64,000 nucleotides of DNA from Bacteroidota bacterium (GTDB lineage Bacteria; Bacteroidota; Bacteroidia; Chitinophagales; Chitinophagaceae), in contig JADJZY010000008.1 of NCBI GenBank assembly GCA_016715505.1, forward strand, positions 1 through 64,000, written 5' to 3'. Position 1 is the stretch's first letter; every line of letters starts with the position of its first letter. A model generated the notes under the pieces. That model saw only the letters and a list, made by a program, of their open reading frames with translations. It did not search any database and was not told where the DNA came from. A program made the translations under genes and the position numbers. Shown piece by piece: positions 19,610 through 28,997 of the stretch.

Positions 19610-21340
19610 TTAGAAGAAAATTTGAACGTTAAAAACACTATTTTTTTGCCCCAATGGCAATTTAGCGTTATCACTAATTTTCAAAATCAGTCCTTTGGTT
19701 AAATCATTTCCCGGGAGCGTACCAATAACCTCCGCGATTACATATTTCCCATTGGCAGTATTCACCACTTTAACCAGTTCGCCTTTTGCCACCAAATTGG
19801 TGACCACATAAAATTTACCACCGATTGGACCACTGAAAAAATAAGCCGCCTTGCCATTTTTTTGAGCATTAAATTTTAATTGTTTGACCTCACTGCTCAA
19901 ACTTTTCTCTTTCTTGATTTCAGCAGCAGCTTCGGCAAAAGGATCATCCACAATTTCCTCTTGTTTGTTTTCGGTTGCTTCAGTTGGAACATTTTCCTGC
20001 TGCTTATTTTCCGAAACGGCTTCTTTTTGTTTTTCTACCCTTTGTTCACTCAACTTTTCCTTTTTGGCGACTATGGGCTTGGAAGCAGAATTGTTTTTCT
20101 TTTTTTCTGGAGATGGCGTTTTTGTTTCACCGTTCACCAATTGATTCCATCGCTCTTTAAGACTCTTTTTTTGTTTCGCTTGTGCAGGAGTCTTCTCTTC
20201 TTTTTCTAACTTGGGTTCAGATTGCGCTGGTTTATTTTTTGCCTCAACAAATTGATTGTTATTTGAAGCTTGTTGCTTGGTGGATACAGGAGGTGTTTGG
20301 GCTCTTTTAGGAGTACTTACCGAATTTTTGGGTTTGCCATTCACCAACTCATCCCATATTTGGGAAAAGGACTTTTTCTTTTTTGCACTCACTTGAATGG
20401 TATCTGAGTTCGGTTTATTCTTAACTGCCGGATTGTTTGTCGCTTTCTTTTCCGCGGCCCGGTTACTGATAGTAGGATTGTTTGGTTTGGGTGGACTTTG
20501 GCGTTGAGCACTCGTTGTGTTTTTAGGTTTGCCATTCACCAACTCATCCCAAATTTGCTTAAACGATTTCTTGGGTTTCTTTGTTTCGCTTGCTACCACA
20601 GATTCCTTTTTTTCTGTTTGTTCTGTGTTACGATTGGATGGCGCTTTAGGGCCTCGATCATCTGAAGCCTCTTTACGCGGGAACCATTCATCCCATTTTT
20701 CACGCAAGGATTTACGTTGTTTACCAGCGGTTCGATTGGGATCATTTTTTACCACACGCGGTTGAGCCATTTTGGTTTCTGCCGGCTTATTGGTCTTTTG
20801 GCCATTTTGTCCTTTTGAAGGTACTGCCTTTTTAATCGGAGTTACCTGTCCATTCACCTCATTCGGTTTGTTGATGTTTACCGGTTGCTTCATCCCCACA
20901 ATCTTAATCCAACCTACAGTGATCAAATCACCCCGACGAAATCCACTTTGGGGATTCCAATTTTTTAAAAAGCGTTCTTCCAGAAAAAGGTGCTGGGCAA
21001 TACGTTGTAAATTTTCGGATGAACCGATAAAATATTTTAGTGCTTCATACTCAGGTCTGTTTTTACCTTCAAATCCTTTGTAATAATTCGTTTCAGTTAA
21101 AGGAATTTTTATCTCCTGCCCGATCTTCAATGGTTTATCTGCAGAGATTCCATTCATTTTTTCGAGCGCTGATTGTCGCAATGAGTAATATGTGGCAATA
21201 TCGGTCAGTGTTTCCTGATCCATCACCCGATGGTTGATATACAAAGTCCCTTCTTCTTCCGCCACAATAAAGTCGGATTGAGCCTTGGAAAGGACTTGAA
21301 ACAAAACGAAAGTCAACAGCAGGTATATTTTTTTCATCAT
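19610..21340 (-). CDS. LysM protein with internal repeats and RlpA-like C-terminus
   Basis: Exported protein of 576 residues with a signal peptide (about 1-20). Residues 25-80 form a LysM-like cell-wall-binding domain (YYSLRQSALEKMNGIS, LKIGQEIKIP) and residues about 97-145 a second, weaker one. The middle 150-485 is low-complexity, rich in Lys, Pro, Asn and Gln, and contains four copies of a short repeat: RKSLREKWDEWFPRK (209), KKSFKQIWDELVNGKPK (257), KKSFSQIWDELVNGKPK (322) and KKSLKERWNQLVNGETK (391). The last 90 residues (YFFSGPIGGKFYVVTN, GELVKVVNTANGKYVIAEV) resemble the double-psi barrel of RlpA-type proteins. It probably acts at peptidoglycan; the repeat may bind a partner. No enzymatic residues can be assigned. 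Confidence 0.7.
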   Translation of the reverse strand: MMKKIYLLLTFVLFQVLSKAQSDFIVAEEEGTLYINHRVMDQETLTDIATYYSLRQSALEKMNGISADKPLKIGQEIKIPLTETNYYKGFEGKNRPEYEALKYFIGSSENLQRIAQHLFLEERFLKNWNPQSGFRRGDLITVGWIKIVGMKQPVNINKPNEVNGQVTPIKKAVPSKGQNGQKTNKPAETKMAQPRVVKNDPNRTAGKQRKSLREKWDEWFPRKEASDDRGPKAPSNRNTEQTEKKESVVASETKKPKKSFKQIWDELVNGKPKNTTSAQRQSPPKPNNPTISNRAAEKKATNNPAVKNKPNSDTIQVSAKKKKSFSQIWDELVNGKPKNSVSTPKRAQTPPVSTKQQASNNNQFVEAKNKPAQSEPKLEKEEKTPAQAKQKKSLKERWNQLVNGETKTPSPEKKKNNSASKPIVAKKEKLSEQRVEKQKEAVSENKQQENVPTEATENKQEEIVDDPFAEAAAEIKKEKSLSSEVKQLKFNAQKNGKAAYFFSGPIGGKFYVVTNLVAKGELVKVVNTANGKYVIAEVIGTLPGNDLTKGLILKISDNAKLPLGQKNSVFNVQIFF

Positions 21341-21471
21341 CCTAAAATTTTTTTGTTCTTCGCGTCAATTTATGTTCAGAATAAGTTTAGTCATACCGAT
21401 AAAATGAACGAAGCTTCAAACGCTAAATCACCCCTGGGGGCGAGCGTGCACAAAAGTCATCAATTTTATTC

Positions 21472-22826
21472 TCAGGTCAAAATGTTTTGTTTTAAAATCC
21501 TGTAAGTAGAAGGGTAATAATTATTCATTCTATTTCCCAGATTTTTTACCCAACCAAGGGGCAATCCTTGAAAAGAGGCCAAATGCCATCCTTTGGGAGT
21601 TTCGGGCAAAACGAATGTATCCTTTTTCAAATACATAAGTGCCTGTTTTAGGTCGAGTTCGACCCTTTCTTGAAATTCTACAGCCTGATACATGGCTAAT
21701 TCATGATCGGGAATAATATCCTTACGAATCATTTTTCCCAGTGCAATCCCGCGTTTAATCCATTTATAAGCGCGTTGGGTTTGTTGATAAAAGGCTTGAT
21801 GGGCGGCGGAAATCGCATAAAAATCATCTTCCTTTTGAATAAGTTGCAAGGCTTCTGTTTTTAGAAAAGAATTCCACGCGCTTTCCTGTGTATGCCTGAT
21901 TTTAGATTTTGAAGGTCGGAACGTGGCTTGTCCGTCATTTTTTCTAAAACAAGCCAAAAAGAACCCCTCGCCCTGAATCAAGTGAGGCATCAACCGATAT
22001 CCGTAAGCACCTGTTGCGGAACTGGTTTCAACGATGCCTTCAAAAAGATGATTTATTTTTAATGGGCTTAAATCGAAGGACTCCATCAGGAAATCGAGCA
22101 TATCTTCATTTTCGGCCTGGCTGAGAGAGCAAGTCATATATATCAGCAAGCCGTTATTTGACAATGAAGGCAAACTATCGTGTAAAATTCTTTTTGTCGT
22201 TCGGCACACAGATGAACCAATTGATTTGACCATTCCTGCTGATACTCGGGGAGTTTACGAAACAAACCTGAACCGGAACAAGGGGCATCCACCAATACGA
22301 CATTGAACATATCCGGAGTGCGCCCAAATTGAGCAGGATCATTTTGGCAAACCCAATGATTTATACTCCCCCATTTTACTGCATTTTCATTCAGTACACC
22401 CACCCTACTTTGAATCACTTCATTGGAGACTAACAAATCATCCTCTCCTAGTATGGAAGACATTAAAGTACTTTTTCCACCTGGTGCAGCGCACAAATCA
22501 AGTACAAATTTAGGCTCATTAAAATCCGCATGTTGTAAAATGGCCTGCTCCAAAAACATCGATGATGCTTCCTGTACATAATAAGCGCCCGCATGCCATA
22601 AAGGATCCGCGACATACGAGGGCCTTTCGGGTAAATAATAACCGTATTGACACCAAGGCACCTGTGCAAGGCCATCTGTTGAACGGAAAGGTTTTTTAGG
22701 ATTGATGCGAAATGAGTTTACCGCTTCTTCCTGATGAGCCTGGCATAGGTCATCCCATTGGGATTGCAGTGAAACAGGAAGACCATTTCGTAATTCAGGA
22801 GGTAATAAACAGGATATGCTGGCCAC
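21472..22826 (-). CDS. rRNA cytosine-C5 methyltransferase (RsmF/NOL1-NOP2-Sun family), one frameshift
   Basis: SAM-dependent methyltransferase that probably modifies a cytosine in rRNA. The catalytic domain shows SFRINPKK, YVQEASSMFLEQAIL, the SAM site VLDLCAAPGGKSTLMSS, the first catalytic motif VDAPCSGSGLFRK and, after a one-base shift in an A5 run near 22195, YMTCSLSQAENEDM with the nucleophile cysteine. The C-terminal 170 residues include GEGFFLACFRKND and a PUA-like extension, as in RsmF rather than RsmB. Start is uncertain: a GTG at 22826 leaves a 48-bp gap to the divergent aroK, while longer starts would overlap it. A second family member lies at 26.5-27.6 kb. Confidence 0.82.
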
Positions 22827-22874
22827 GATACAAAAAGCTTGATTTAAATTGCACTCGGAAAGTAGTTTACAAAG

Positions 22875-23375
22875 ATGCGATTTTATCTGTTGGGAATGCC
22901 GGGTTCCGGTAAAAGTTTCTTGGGGCAAGAGGTGGCCAATCAGCTTCAGATGACTTTTGTTGATACCGATGAGTGGATTGAATCAAAACACCAATGTCAG
23001 ATTCCGGAACTTTTTGTGAAGTATGGCGAAGAGTGGTTCCGAAAAGAAGAGAAAAAGTGTATTCAGGAAATTTGCCAAAATGATGAACGAGCATTGATTG
23101 CCACTGGAGGCGGGCTTCCTTGTTATCATCAAATGATGCAACAACTTTTACAAACCGGTATTTGTATTTATTTGAAAGGGCGTATTGAAAAACTAGAATC
23201 GCAAATCAAAACGGATTTAAAAATAAGGCCCTTGCTTGCCAACAAAGCGCTTCCGGATATTTTAACTAAATTGCTTCAACAACGAGAAGCGATTTATCTT
23301 CAATCGCAACATGTAGTAGACATCGAAAAAATTCAACCACTGGACATTATCAAAATCATTCATAGCTATGCATAA
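22875..23375 (+). CDS. aroK: Shikimate kinase
   Basis: Phosphorylates shikimate to shikimate 3-phosphate in the aromatic amino acid pathway. It begins directly with the P-loop stretch FYLLGMPGSGKSFLGQEV, followed by FVDTDEWIE (Mg and shikimate-binding Asp), YGEEWFRKEE, ATGGGLPCY (shikimate-binding Gly-Gly-Gly) and the lid region RPLLANK with Arg. The 166-residue length is normal. Its stop codon overlaps the start of the next gene by 8 bp, so the two are one transcription unit. Confidence 0.95.
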   Translation: MRFYLLGMPGSGKSFLGQEVANQLQMTFVDTDEWIESKHQCQIPELFVKYGEEWFRKEEKKCIQEICQNDERALIATGGGLPCYHQMMQQLLQTGICIYLKGRIEKLESQIKTDLKIRPLLANKALPDILTKLLQQREAIYLQSQHVVDIEKIQPLDIIKIIHSYA

Positions 23376-23772
23376 AACATCCATGATCTGGGGCAGTTTA
23401 TTTTGTATGACCTCTATTCTGTTAGGGGCTTTTGGGGCACATTATCTCAAGCAAGTTTTTACACCCGAACTATTAGTGAGTTTTGAAACAGGGGTTCGTT
23501 ATCAGTTTTACCACAGAATGGCCTTACTTTTTGTAGGACTTTCCGGGGCTCATCTGAGTCGATTTAAACAAACAATGGCCTATTTATTCATCACCGGCAC
23601 ACTCCTATTTTCAGGATCGATATATGCACTCTGTATTTTGAAATCGCAGCAACAAATCGGACTTTCAGGATTAGGTATCTTAACACCTATTGGTGGAATT
23701 TTATTTATACTCGGATGGGGAATATTGTGTTGGTCATTGATTCTTTCGAAACCCAAACAAGAGCCATTGTAA
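23368..23772 (+). CDS. DUF423 family membrane protein
   Basis: 134-residue integral membrane protein with four predicted helices. The DUF423 signature is clear: LLGAFGAHYLKQ near residues 19-30, then FETGVRYQFYHRMALLFVGL, and GSIYALCILK and GILTPIGGILFILGWG further on. Function is unknown in the family. It overlaps aroK by 8 bp. Confidence 0.9.
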   Translation: MHKTSMIWGSLFCMTSILLGAFGAHYLKQVFTPELLVSFETGVRYQFYHRMALLFVGLSGAHLSRFKQTMAYLFITGTLLFSGSIYALCILKSQQQIGLSGLGILTPIGGILFILGWGILCWSLILSKPKQEPL

Positions 23773-23864
23773 TCATTGGATTGTTATTGCTATACAGTAA
23801 AACCAACATGCGAAGCGATCAAATTCCTTGTCATTCACGAATATATCTTGGCGTAGATTCGGGG

Positions 23865-24965
23865 TTATGGATTGAAACGTTTAAATTCCTTTCCATCCCA
23901 TTTAAATGCGCCATGATCTTTTGTGCCTAACCACAAAACCCCTTGATGGTCTTTATGCATGGATACCAGATTGACGGTCTTAGAACCATTTTGTACTAAA
24001 TACCGGGTGATTTTTGTTCCATCAAATTTAAACACGCCTTGCTCCCAGGTTGTCAACCAGATATTGCCATCATTGTCCTCAAGGATGTAAGAGTAAAAAA
24101 CTAAATCTTCTCCTCCAAAATCATCAGCATTTCCGATGCCTTGCATTTTGGTATACTGTAACAACCCATTTTGTGTGCCTGGAGACTTCACAAATTGAAA
24201 ACGTTGTTGGGTATTACAAATCCAAAAAAGCCCTTCACGATCTTCAAAGATTGAACGAATACCGAAGGTCCCCCCATTGGGTGCGATGCTTAAATCCTTC
24301 TCATATATCCATTGAAGGGAATGGCCATCATATCGACAAGCGCCAAATACGGAAGTCCCAAACCACATTGCACCGCTTCGATCCTTGTAAATACAATAAA
24401 CTTCATAAGGGCTAAAAAATGAATTAATTCCCTCAGGATATAAATCATCATGGGTTTTATGCTTTGGCAAACGGAGATGATGAAGCGTTTTACCATCATA
24501 TCGGTAAGGACCATATTCATCACTTTTACCAATCATATAAAACCACAAATCACCCTTTTGCAATTTCCATTCATTGCTTTCAACAGGCATCAATTTGCTG
24601 ATTATGTTGCCATCGTATTTATTTATTCCTTCCAAGGTGGAGAAATAAATATTTCCTGATTCATCTTCCAGAATTTGGCGAATTCTATTGCTGCAAAGCC
24701 CGTCTTGTTTTGTAAACTGCGTGATTTGTATGCCATCATAATAAAACACCCCTTCACCATCGCTGCCAAACCAAAGATGATTTTTTGTATCCTGAAAAAC
24801 ATACCACAAACTATCACCTAAAACTTCAACCGTTTTACCAATCTTTCTTTTACCGGAAATTAATTCGCCCCCGCTGGATTGAGTCGTTTGCCCCTGACAG
24901 CCTAACATGACTAGCATTAAAATAATCGAGCAATACACATGCATTCTAAAAAAAATCCTTTTCAT
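23865..24965 (-). CDS. Beta-propeller lipoprotein (two-component regulator propeller type)
   Basis: 366 residues. N-terminal lipoprotein signal with lipobox VMLGC (Cys23). The body is built of about seven Reg_prop-like blades with repeating patterns such as LWFGSDGEGVFYYDG, GNIYFSTLEGINKYDG, AMWFGTSVFGACRYDG and GVLWLGTKDHGAFKWDG. Such propellers are normally the sensor part of hybrid kinases; here there is no kinase or output domain, so it is a free periplasmic or surface lipoprotein. Ligand unknown. It is convergent with DUF423. Confidence 0.85.
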   Translation of the reverse strand: MKRIFFRMHVYCSIILMLVMLGCQGQTTQSSGGELISGKRKIGKTVEVLGDSLWYVFQDTKNHLWFGSDGEGVFYYDGIQITQFTKQDGLCSNRIRQILEDESGNIYFSTLEGINKYDGNIISKLMPVESNEWKLQKGDLWFYMIGKSDEYGPYRYDGKTLHHLRLPKHKTHDDLYPEGINSFFSPYEVYCIYKDRSGAMWFGTSVFGACRYDGHSLQWIYEKDLSIAPNGGTFGIRSIFEDREGLFWICNTQQRFQFVKSPGTQNGLLQYTKMQGIGNADDFGGEDLVFYSYILEDNDGNIWLTTWEQGVFKFDGTKITRYLVQNGSKTVNLVSMHKDHQGVLWLGTKDHGAFKWDGKEFKRFNP

Positions 24966-25286
24966 AAAGATGGCATTTAAATAACAAGTTTTATCCGAGT
25001 ACCTATTTGAAGTCTATCCTCATTTTGGAATGACAAGGTAGTCTAATTTTCAATCAATCTGCGCATTCCAATTCCAATTAAGCTGACGATTCGAGTTGAT
25101 TTCAATATGTTTCTTTTGTGAATATAAACCGACAAATTCTTTCATATAGAAATACTTCCATTGAGCAAAGTGTAAAATCAAATTGCAAAAGCACTTTTCT
25201 TCAAGTTGCCAATAAAATCATAAAACCATCAATAATAGTTGTAAAATTAAATTTATCTATTTTACTTTGCTTTTCAAAGTACTTTT
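24966..25286. other. 321-bp intergenic region, no feature seen
   Basis: A divergent spacer between the propeller lipoprotein and the 25.3 kb membrane protein. It should hold both promoters. A TTTTACTTTG stretch at about 25261-25270 resembles a -7 box with one base missing. No hairpin, RNA gene or reading frame stood out. Confidence 0.5.
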
Positions 25287-25754
25287 ATGAATATCATGAA
25301 AATCTGGCTGAGGGCACAACTCTTTAATTTGCTTTTGGGTTTGTTGGTCGCAATAGGCCTACTTGTCATAAGCATTCAAAACGACAGACAATTAGAAGAC
25401 AGCATCGCTCTGATGTCTGTGATTTATTTTGTTTATGTCATCATCTGCTTTGCAGGGGGATTGCCTCTGCTACTTTTCATGCAATTAGGAGAAACGCTTT
25501 TTGAAAAAATCTCCCCTCATGTGTTTCGATGGACCTATTACTATGTGGTATTTGGTGCTGAAACCTTTTTCTACGCCTCCATCCTCTTATGGCTACTCTT
25601 CGTTCGCGAGAAAGGGACCATTTCCATACAAAACCTTGAAATATTTTTGGTGGCGATTCCATCTGTAGTAGCCATGCTGCTCAGTGTGTCCTACGAACAA
25701 TTTTATTCCAATAAACAAATTCAAGATGACCCCAGCGACTCCATTGCCAACTAA
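25287..25754 (+). CDS. Small four-helix membrane protein, unknown
   Basis: 155 residues with four hydrophobic segments at about 10-27, 41-65, 83-103 and 118-135 and a charged C-terminal tail. I do not recognise the family. The start is the ATG at 25287 or 25296. Its 3' end overlaps the probable start of the oxygenase gene by 29 bp, so the two are likely co-expressed, and it may be a membrane partner of that enzyme; this is inference from position. Confidence 0.65.
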   Translation: MNIMKIWLRAQLFNLLLGLLVAIGLLVISIQNDRQLEDSIALMSVIYFVYVIICFAGGLPLLLFMQLGETLFEKISPHVFRWTYYYVVFGAETFFYASILLWLLFVREKGTISIQNLEIFLVAIPSVVAMLLSVSYEQFYSNKQIQDDPSDSIAN

Positions 25755-26509
25755 AGCCTTTGTTGCACCGGGCCATATTGTGCGGTATATCTGGAGCCAA
25801 CCGGAACACATCTTTTTTCTTTTCGCTGCTTCTGCTGCCGAATTTGCTTACCACCCGAGTGTTGATTGGTTGTATTTTACCGGTAAACTACCTGCTGATC
25901 CCATTGGAAGAATGTTCTCAACCTTAAGTTATGCCAGAGGTATTGTATTTGCGAACGAAGAAAAAGCCATCCAAACGATTTTACATATCCGACAAATTCA
26001 TCAGAATGTTGAAACAAAAAGAGGTGATTTGATTCCTGATTGGGCCTATCGGGATGTTCTATTCATGCTCATCGACTACTCCATTCGGTCTTATAAATCT
26101 CTGCGACATCCTTTAAGTCATCTCGACAAACAAGAAGTGTATGAGGTATTTTTTTCGAATCGGGAAATCGATGCAAATCACCAACCTACCCATTGATTAC
26201 ACCGCTTTTGTAAATGAACGGGATTCAAGTCTTCAAAATCATTTAAGTCCTAGTGCTTATACCTTCGACTTATTTCGACAATACCGAAAACACCTGGGTT
26301 GGTTTCGATACTTTTGTATGTTGATTGTTCAACAATTGGTTTGTCATCCGATCCTTCGACAAAAATTCAAACAAGGCCCCATTCTTGTGCCTTATCTTTT
26401 TTTATTTATTTACAAATTTTCAAGGTTATTGGGGTTGAAAAATTTCTTGCTTCAATGGCTGATTCCCAAATCATACCGATCACATTTTCATCAAATCAAA
26501 TCCTCCTGA
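25726..26509 (+). CDS. Oxygenase MpaB / DUF2236-family protein, one frameshift
   Basis: Member of the haem-containing DUF2236 group that includes MpaB and the latex-clearing rubber oxygenase Lcp. The first frame gives FAASAAEFAYHPSVDWLY, FSTLSYARGIVFANEEKA, IRQIHQNVE and WAYRDVLFMLIDYSIRSY, all in the positions expected for the family. It stops at 26196, but shifting by one base in the T7 run at about 26150 continues as FFRIGKSMQITNLPIDY and on to 26509. Corrected length is about 260 residues. Several histidines could serve as haem ligand. Natural substrate unknown. The end overlaps the rRNA methyltransferase on the other strand by 19 bp. Confidence 0.75.
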
Positions 26510-27642
26510 TCAGGCTTGCGCAATACCGCTATAAACATCCCATCGCCTCCATAAGGCTGATAAAACAAGACTTTCTGTTGTTCCAATTCACATTCATATT
26601 CTTTTTGAAATTGGGCAATCTGCATTTCATTTTCTGCACGCAGTACACTACAAGTGAGGTAAATCAATTTTCCACCCGGCTTTAAAGCTTTCCATACATT
26701 GCGTATAATCAGCGCTTGACGTTGTACATAATTGTTCAAATGTTTCTCATCGAAAAAATAAAATTGTTCCGGAGAATGTGACCAGGTGCCGGAACCGCTG
26801 CAAGGAACATCACAAATGATCTGATCAAATTGTTCATTCATTTTTGCGGGAATTTCCTCAGTAAGATCCAATTCAATGCTCTCCTGAATCTGAAAGCCAT
26901 AACGTTTAAGTCGTAACCGCAAATTGCCCAATATCTGAGGACGAATATCACTTACCGTTAAATGCACCGGAACTTTTTGATCGAGTAGTAATAAACTTTT
27001 TCCCCCACTAGCCGCGCAGCAATCCCACCATTTTTCGGCAGGCTTTGGATTTAAAAACGCCTGAACTTGTTGAGAGCTGATGTCCTGTACCACATAATCT
27101 TCGGGTGGCATACCCAATTCTTCCAAGTCCATATGCTTCGCAAAAGAGATACAGTTTTTCGTTTCTTCTTTGAATTCAATTTCTGCCCTTATCAGCAATT
27201 CCTTGATGCGGGGATTTCGAATCCGAATAAATATTTTCTTGGGCGAAAACAAATAAGTCAGATAATGCGCATTGGTTATTTTTTCACTGTATGGAAACGA
27301 TAAATTCCACGACATTTTTTGTTGTGTTTGAATCCATTTCCATTTCTCCAACAAATCCAATTCACTCAATTCGAAACCATTAAACCCGCATTTTATAAAA
27401 AACAATTGAGGTAATCGCCCACTCAAAAATGCACCTGTTAAACATGCATCGCGTACACTCATTTCAGGTTGTGGTCCTAGTCGGTAAAAACCATAAACCA
27501 ATTCACGAACATATCTTCTGTCGCGGGAACCTAATTGTCGATTATTCTTTAAAAATGTTTTTAAAAAAAGATGCAGTGGTTGAGGCAAGGAATAAGCCTG
27601 AATGACACTTTCTGCCATTTGCAGATAAGCCTGAACGAACAT
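26491..27642 (-). CDS. rRNA cytosine-C5 methyltransferase (RsmB-like)
   Basis: 383-residue SAM-dependent methyltransferase. The N-terminal 110 residues resemble the NusB-like RNA-binding region of RsmB (SRDRRYVRELVYGFYRL). The catalytic domain has VQDISSQQVQAFL, WWDCCAASGGKSLLLL (SAM site), ICDVPCSGSGTW (proton-transfer Cys) and LIYLTCSVLRAENE (nucleophile Cys). The PCSG and TCS cysteines are both intact. It starts 2 bp after the odhB stop codon and so is probably in the same transcript. The C5 target base is not predictable here. Confidence 0.9.
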   Translation of the reverse strand: MFVQAYLQMAESVIQAYSLPQPLHLFLKTFLKNNRQLGSRDRRYVRELVYGFYRLGPQPEMSVRDACLTGAFLSGRLPQLFFIKCGFNGFELSELDLLEKWKWIQTQQKMSWNLSFPYSEKITNAHYLTYLFSPKKIFIRIRNPRIKELLIRAEIEFKEETKNCISFAKHMDLEELGMPPEDYVVQDISSQQVQAFLNPKPAEKWWDCCAASGGKSLLLLDQKVPVHLTVSDIRPQILGNLRLRLKRYGFQIQESIELDLTEEIPAKMNEQFDQIICDVPCSGSGTWSHSPEQFYFFDEKHLNNYVQRQALIIRNVWKALKPGGKLIYLTCSVLRAENEMQIAQFQKEYECELEQQKVLFYQPYGGDGMFIAVLRKPDQEDLI

Positions 27643-27644
27643 GA

Positions 27645-28856
27645 TTATAATTCTAACAACAACTTAGCAGGATCTTGTGCCGCTAATAATTGTAATGGAT
27701 TTTCAAGCAGTTCTTTCACACGAACCAAAAACCCAACACTTTCACGTCCATCTATAATTCGGTGATCATAACTCAAAGCCAGATACATCATTGGGCGAAT
27801 TACAACCTGTCCGTTGATGGCCATCGGTCGTTCCTGAATTTTGTGCATTCCTAAAATAGCCGACTGTGGAATATTGATAATCGGTGTACTCATCAGGGAA
27901 CCAAATACCCCACCATTCGTGATCGTAAAGGTTCCTCCGGTCATTTCTTCTATGCTTAATTTATTGTCACGGGCTTTGGCCGCCAATTCGCCAACCTTGG
28001 CTTCGATTTCAGCCATGGATAAACTTTCGGCATTACGTATAACAGGCACAACTAAACCTTTGGGTGCACTCACTGCAATGGAGATATCACAATAGTCGTG
28101 GTAAAGAATTTCTTCGCCATCGATATAAGCATTTACTGCTTTCCATTCCTGCAATGCTATACAACAAGCTTTGGTAAAGAAACTCATAAAGCCCAATCCA
28201 ACTCCATGTTTTTCTTTAAATGCATCTTTGTATTTACTACGCAACTCCATGATGGCTGACATATCCACTTCATTAAAAGTGGTTAGCATGGCCGTTGAAT
28301 TTTTAGCTTCCACCAATCGACGACTCACCGTTTTGCGCAGATTGCTCATTTTTTCACGACGTTGTTCCCGGCTAAACAATGTTTTACCAGGTTGCGTTCC
28401 GGGTTTTTCCAAAGCAGCCAAAACGTCGTTGCGGGTAATTTTTCCCATGGGCCCACTGCCTTGAATATTTGCAGGATTTACCTTTTTATCTTCCAAAATG
28501 GCTTTAGCGAGCGGAGTTGCATTCGTTTCAACCGGCGTAGTATTAGGTTGAGGCGCAGGAGCCGGTGCAGCTGCAGGAGCGGATACCGGCGCCGGAACTG
28601 TTTCCTTTTTTTCAGGAGCAGGAGCGGTTTCATCAATACTGCATGCCAAATCACCAATCAGCAAAGTAGCGCCTTCCTGGGCCTGATGTTTAAGCAAACC
28701 TGCCTGCTCCGCATTCAATTCGAAGGTGGCTTTTTCGCTCTCCAATTCACAGAGAACCTCGTCGCGTTCTACCCACGCACCATCTGGTTTGAGCCATTTC
28801 ACAAGGGTCACTTCATTGATACTTTCTCCAACGGGCGGTACTTTGATATCGATCAT
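27645..28856 (-). CDS. odhB: 2-oxoglutarate dehydrogenase E2, dihydrolipoyl succinyltransferase
   Basis: E2 core of the 2-oxoglutarate dehydrogenase complex of the TCA cycle. Residues 1-75 are a lipoyl domain with the modified lysine in ELESEKATFEL (Lys42); an Ala/Pro linker (about 78-108) leads to the E3-binding domain (LAKAILEDKKVNPANIQGSG) and the catalytic domain ending in LSYDHRIIDGRESVGF with the active-site His365. Length 403 is normal. Most genomes keep odhA directly upstream; here the upstream neighbour is an unrelated hydrolase and no E1 gene is in the window. Confidence 0.93.
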   Translation of the reverse strand: MIDIKVPPVGESINEVTLVKWLKPDGAWVERDEVLCELESEKATFELNAEQAGLLKHQAQEGATLLIGDLACSIDETAPAPEKKETVPAPVSAPAAAPAPAPQPNTTPVETNATPLAKAILEDKKVNPANIQGSGPMGKITRNDVLAALEKPGTQPGKTLFSREQRREKMSNLRKTVSRRLVEAKNSTAMLTTFNEVDMSAIMELRSKYKDAFKEKHGVGLGFMSFFTKACCIALQEWKAVNAYIDGEEILYHDYCDISIAVSAPKGLVVPVIRNAESLSMAEIEAKVGELAAKARDNKLSIEEMTGGTFTITNGGVFGSLMSTPIINIPQSAILGMHKIQERPMAINGQVVIRPMMYLALSYDHRIIDGRESVGFLVRVKELLENPLQLLAAQDPAKLLLEL

Positions 28857-28997
28857 ACGTCATTCAACTATTAAGGTGGGCAAATTTCGTTAAAAAACTC
28901 AATAAAAGAACATAGTTATAAAAACTTAGAAATTCGTTTATATCAATACCGATTCAAATCATTCTTGTAAATCATGAAATCGTGAAAGGTTCCTGCA

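Noticed and set aside
19880..20209. Phe/Leu/Ser-rich reading frames on the plus strand opposite the LysM protein
   Set aside because: They are the complement of the Lys/Gln-rich low-complexity linker; composition explains them.
21431..21440. CCCCTGGGGG stretch before the LysM gene
   Set aside because: Four-base arms around one base; too short to support a regulatory call.
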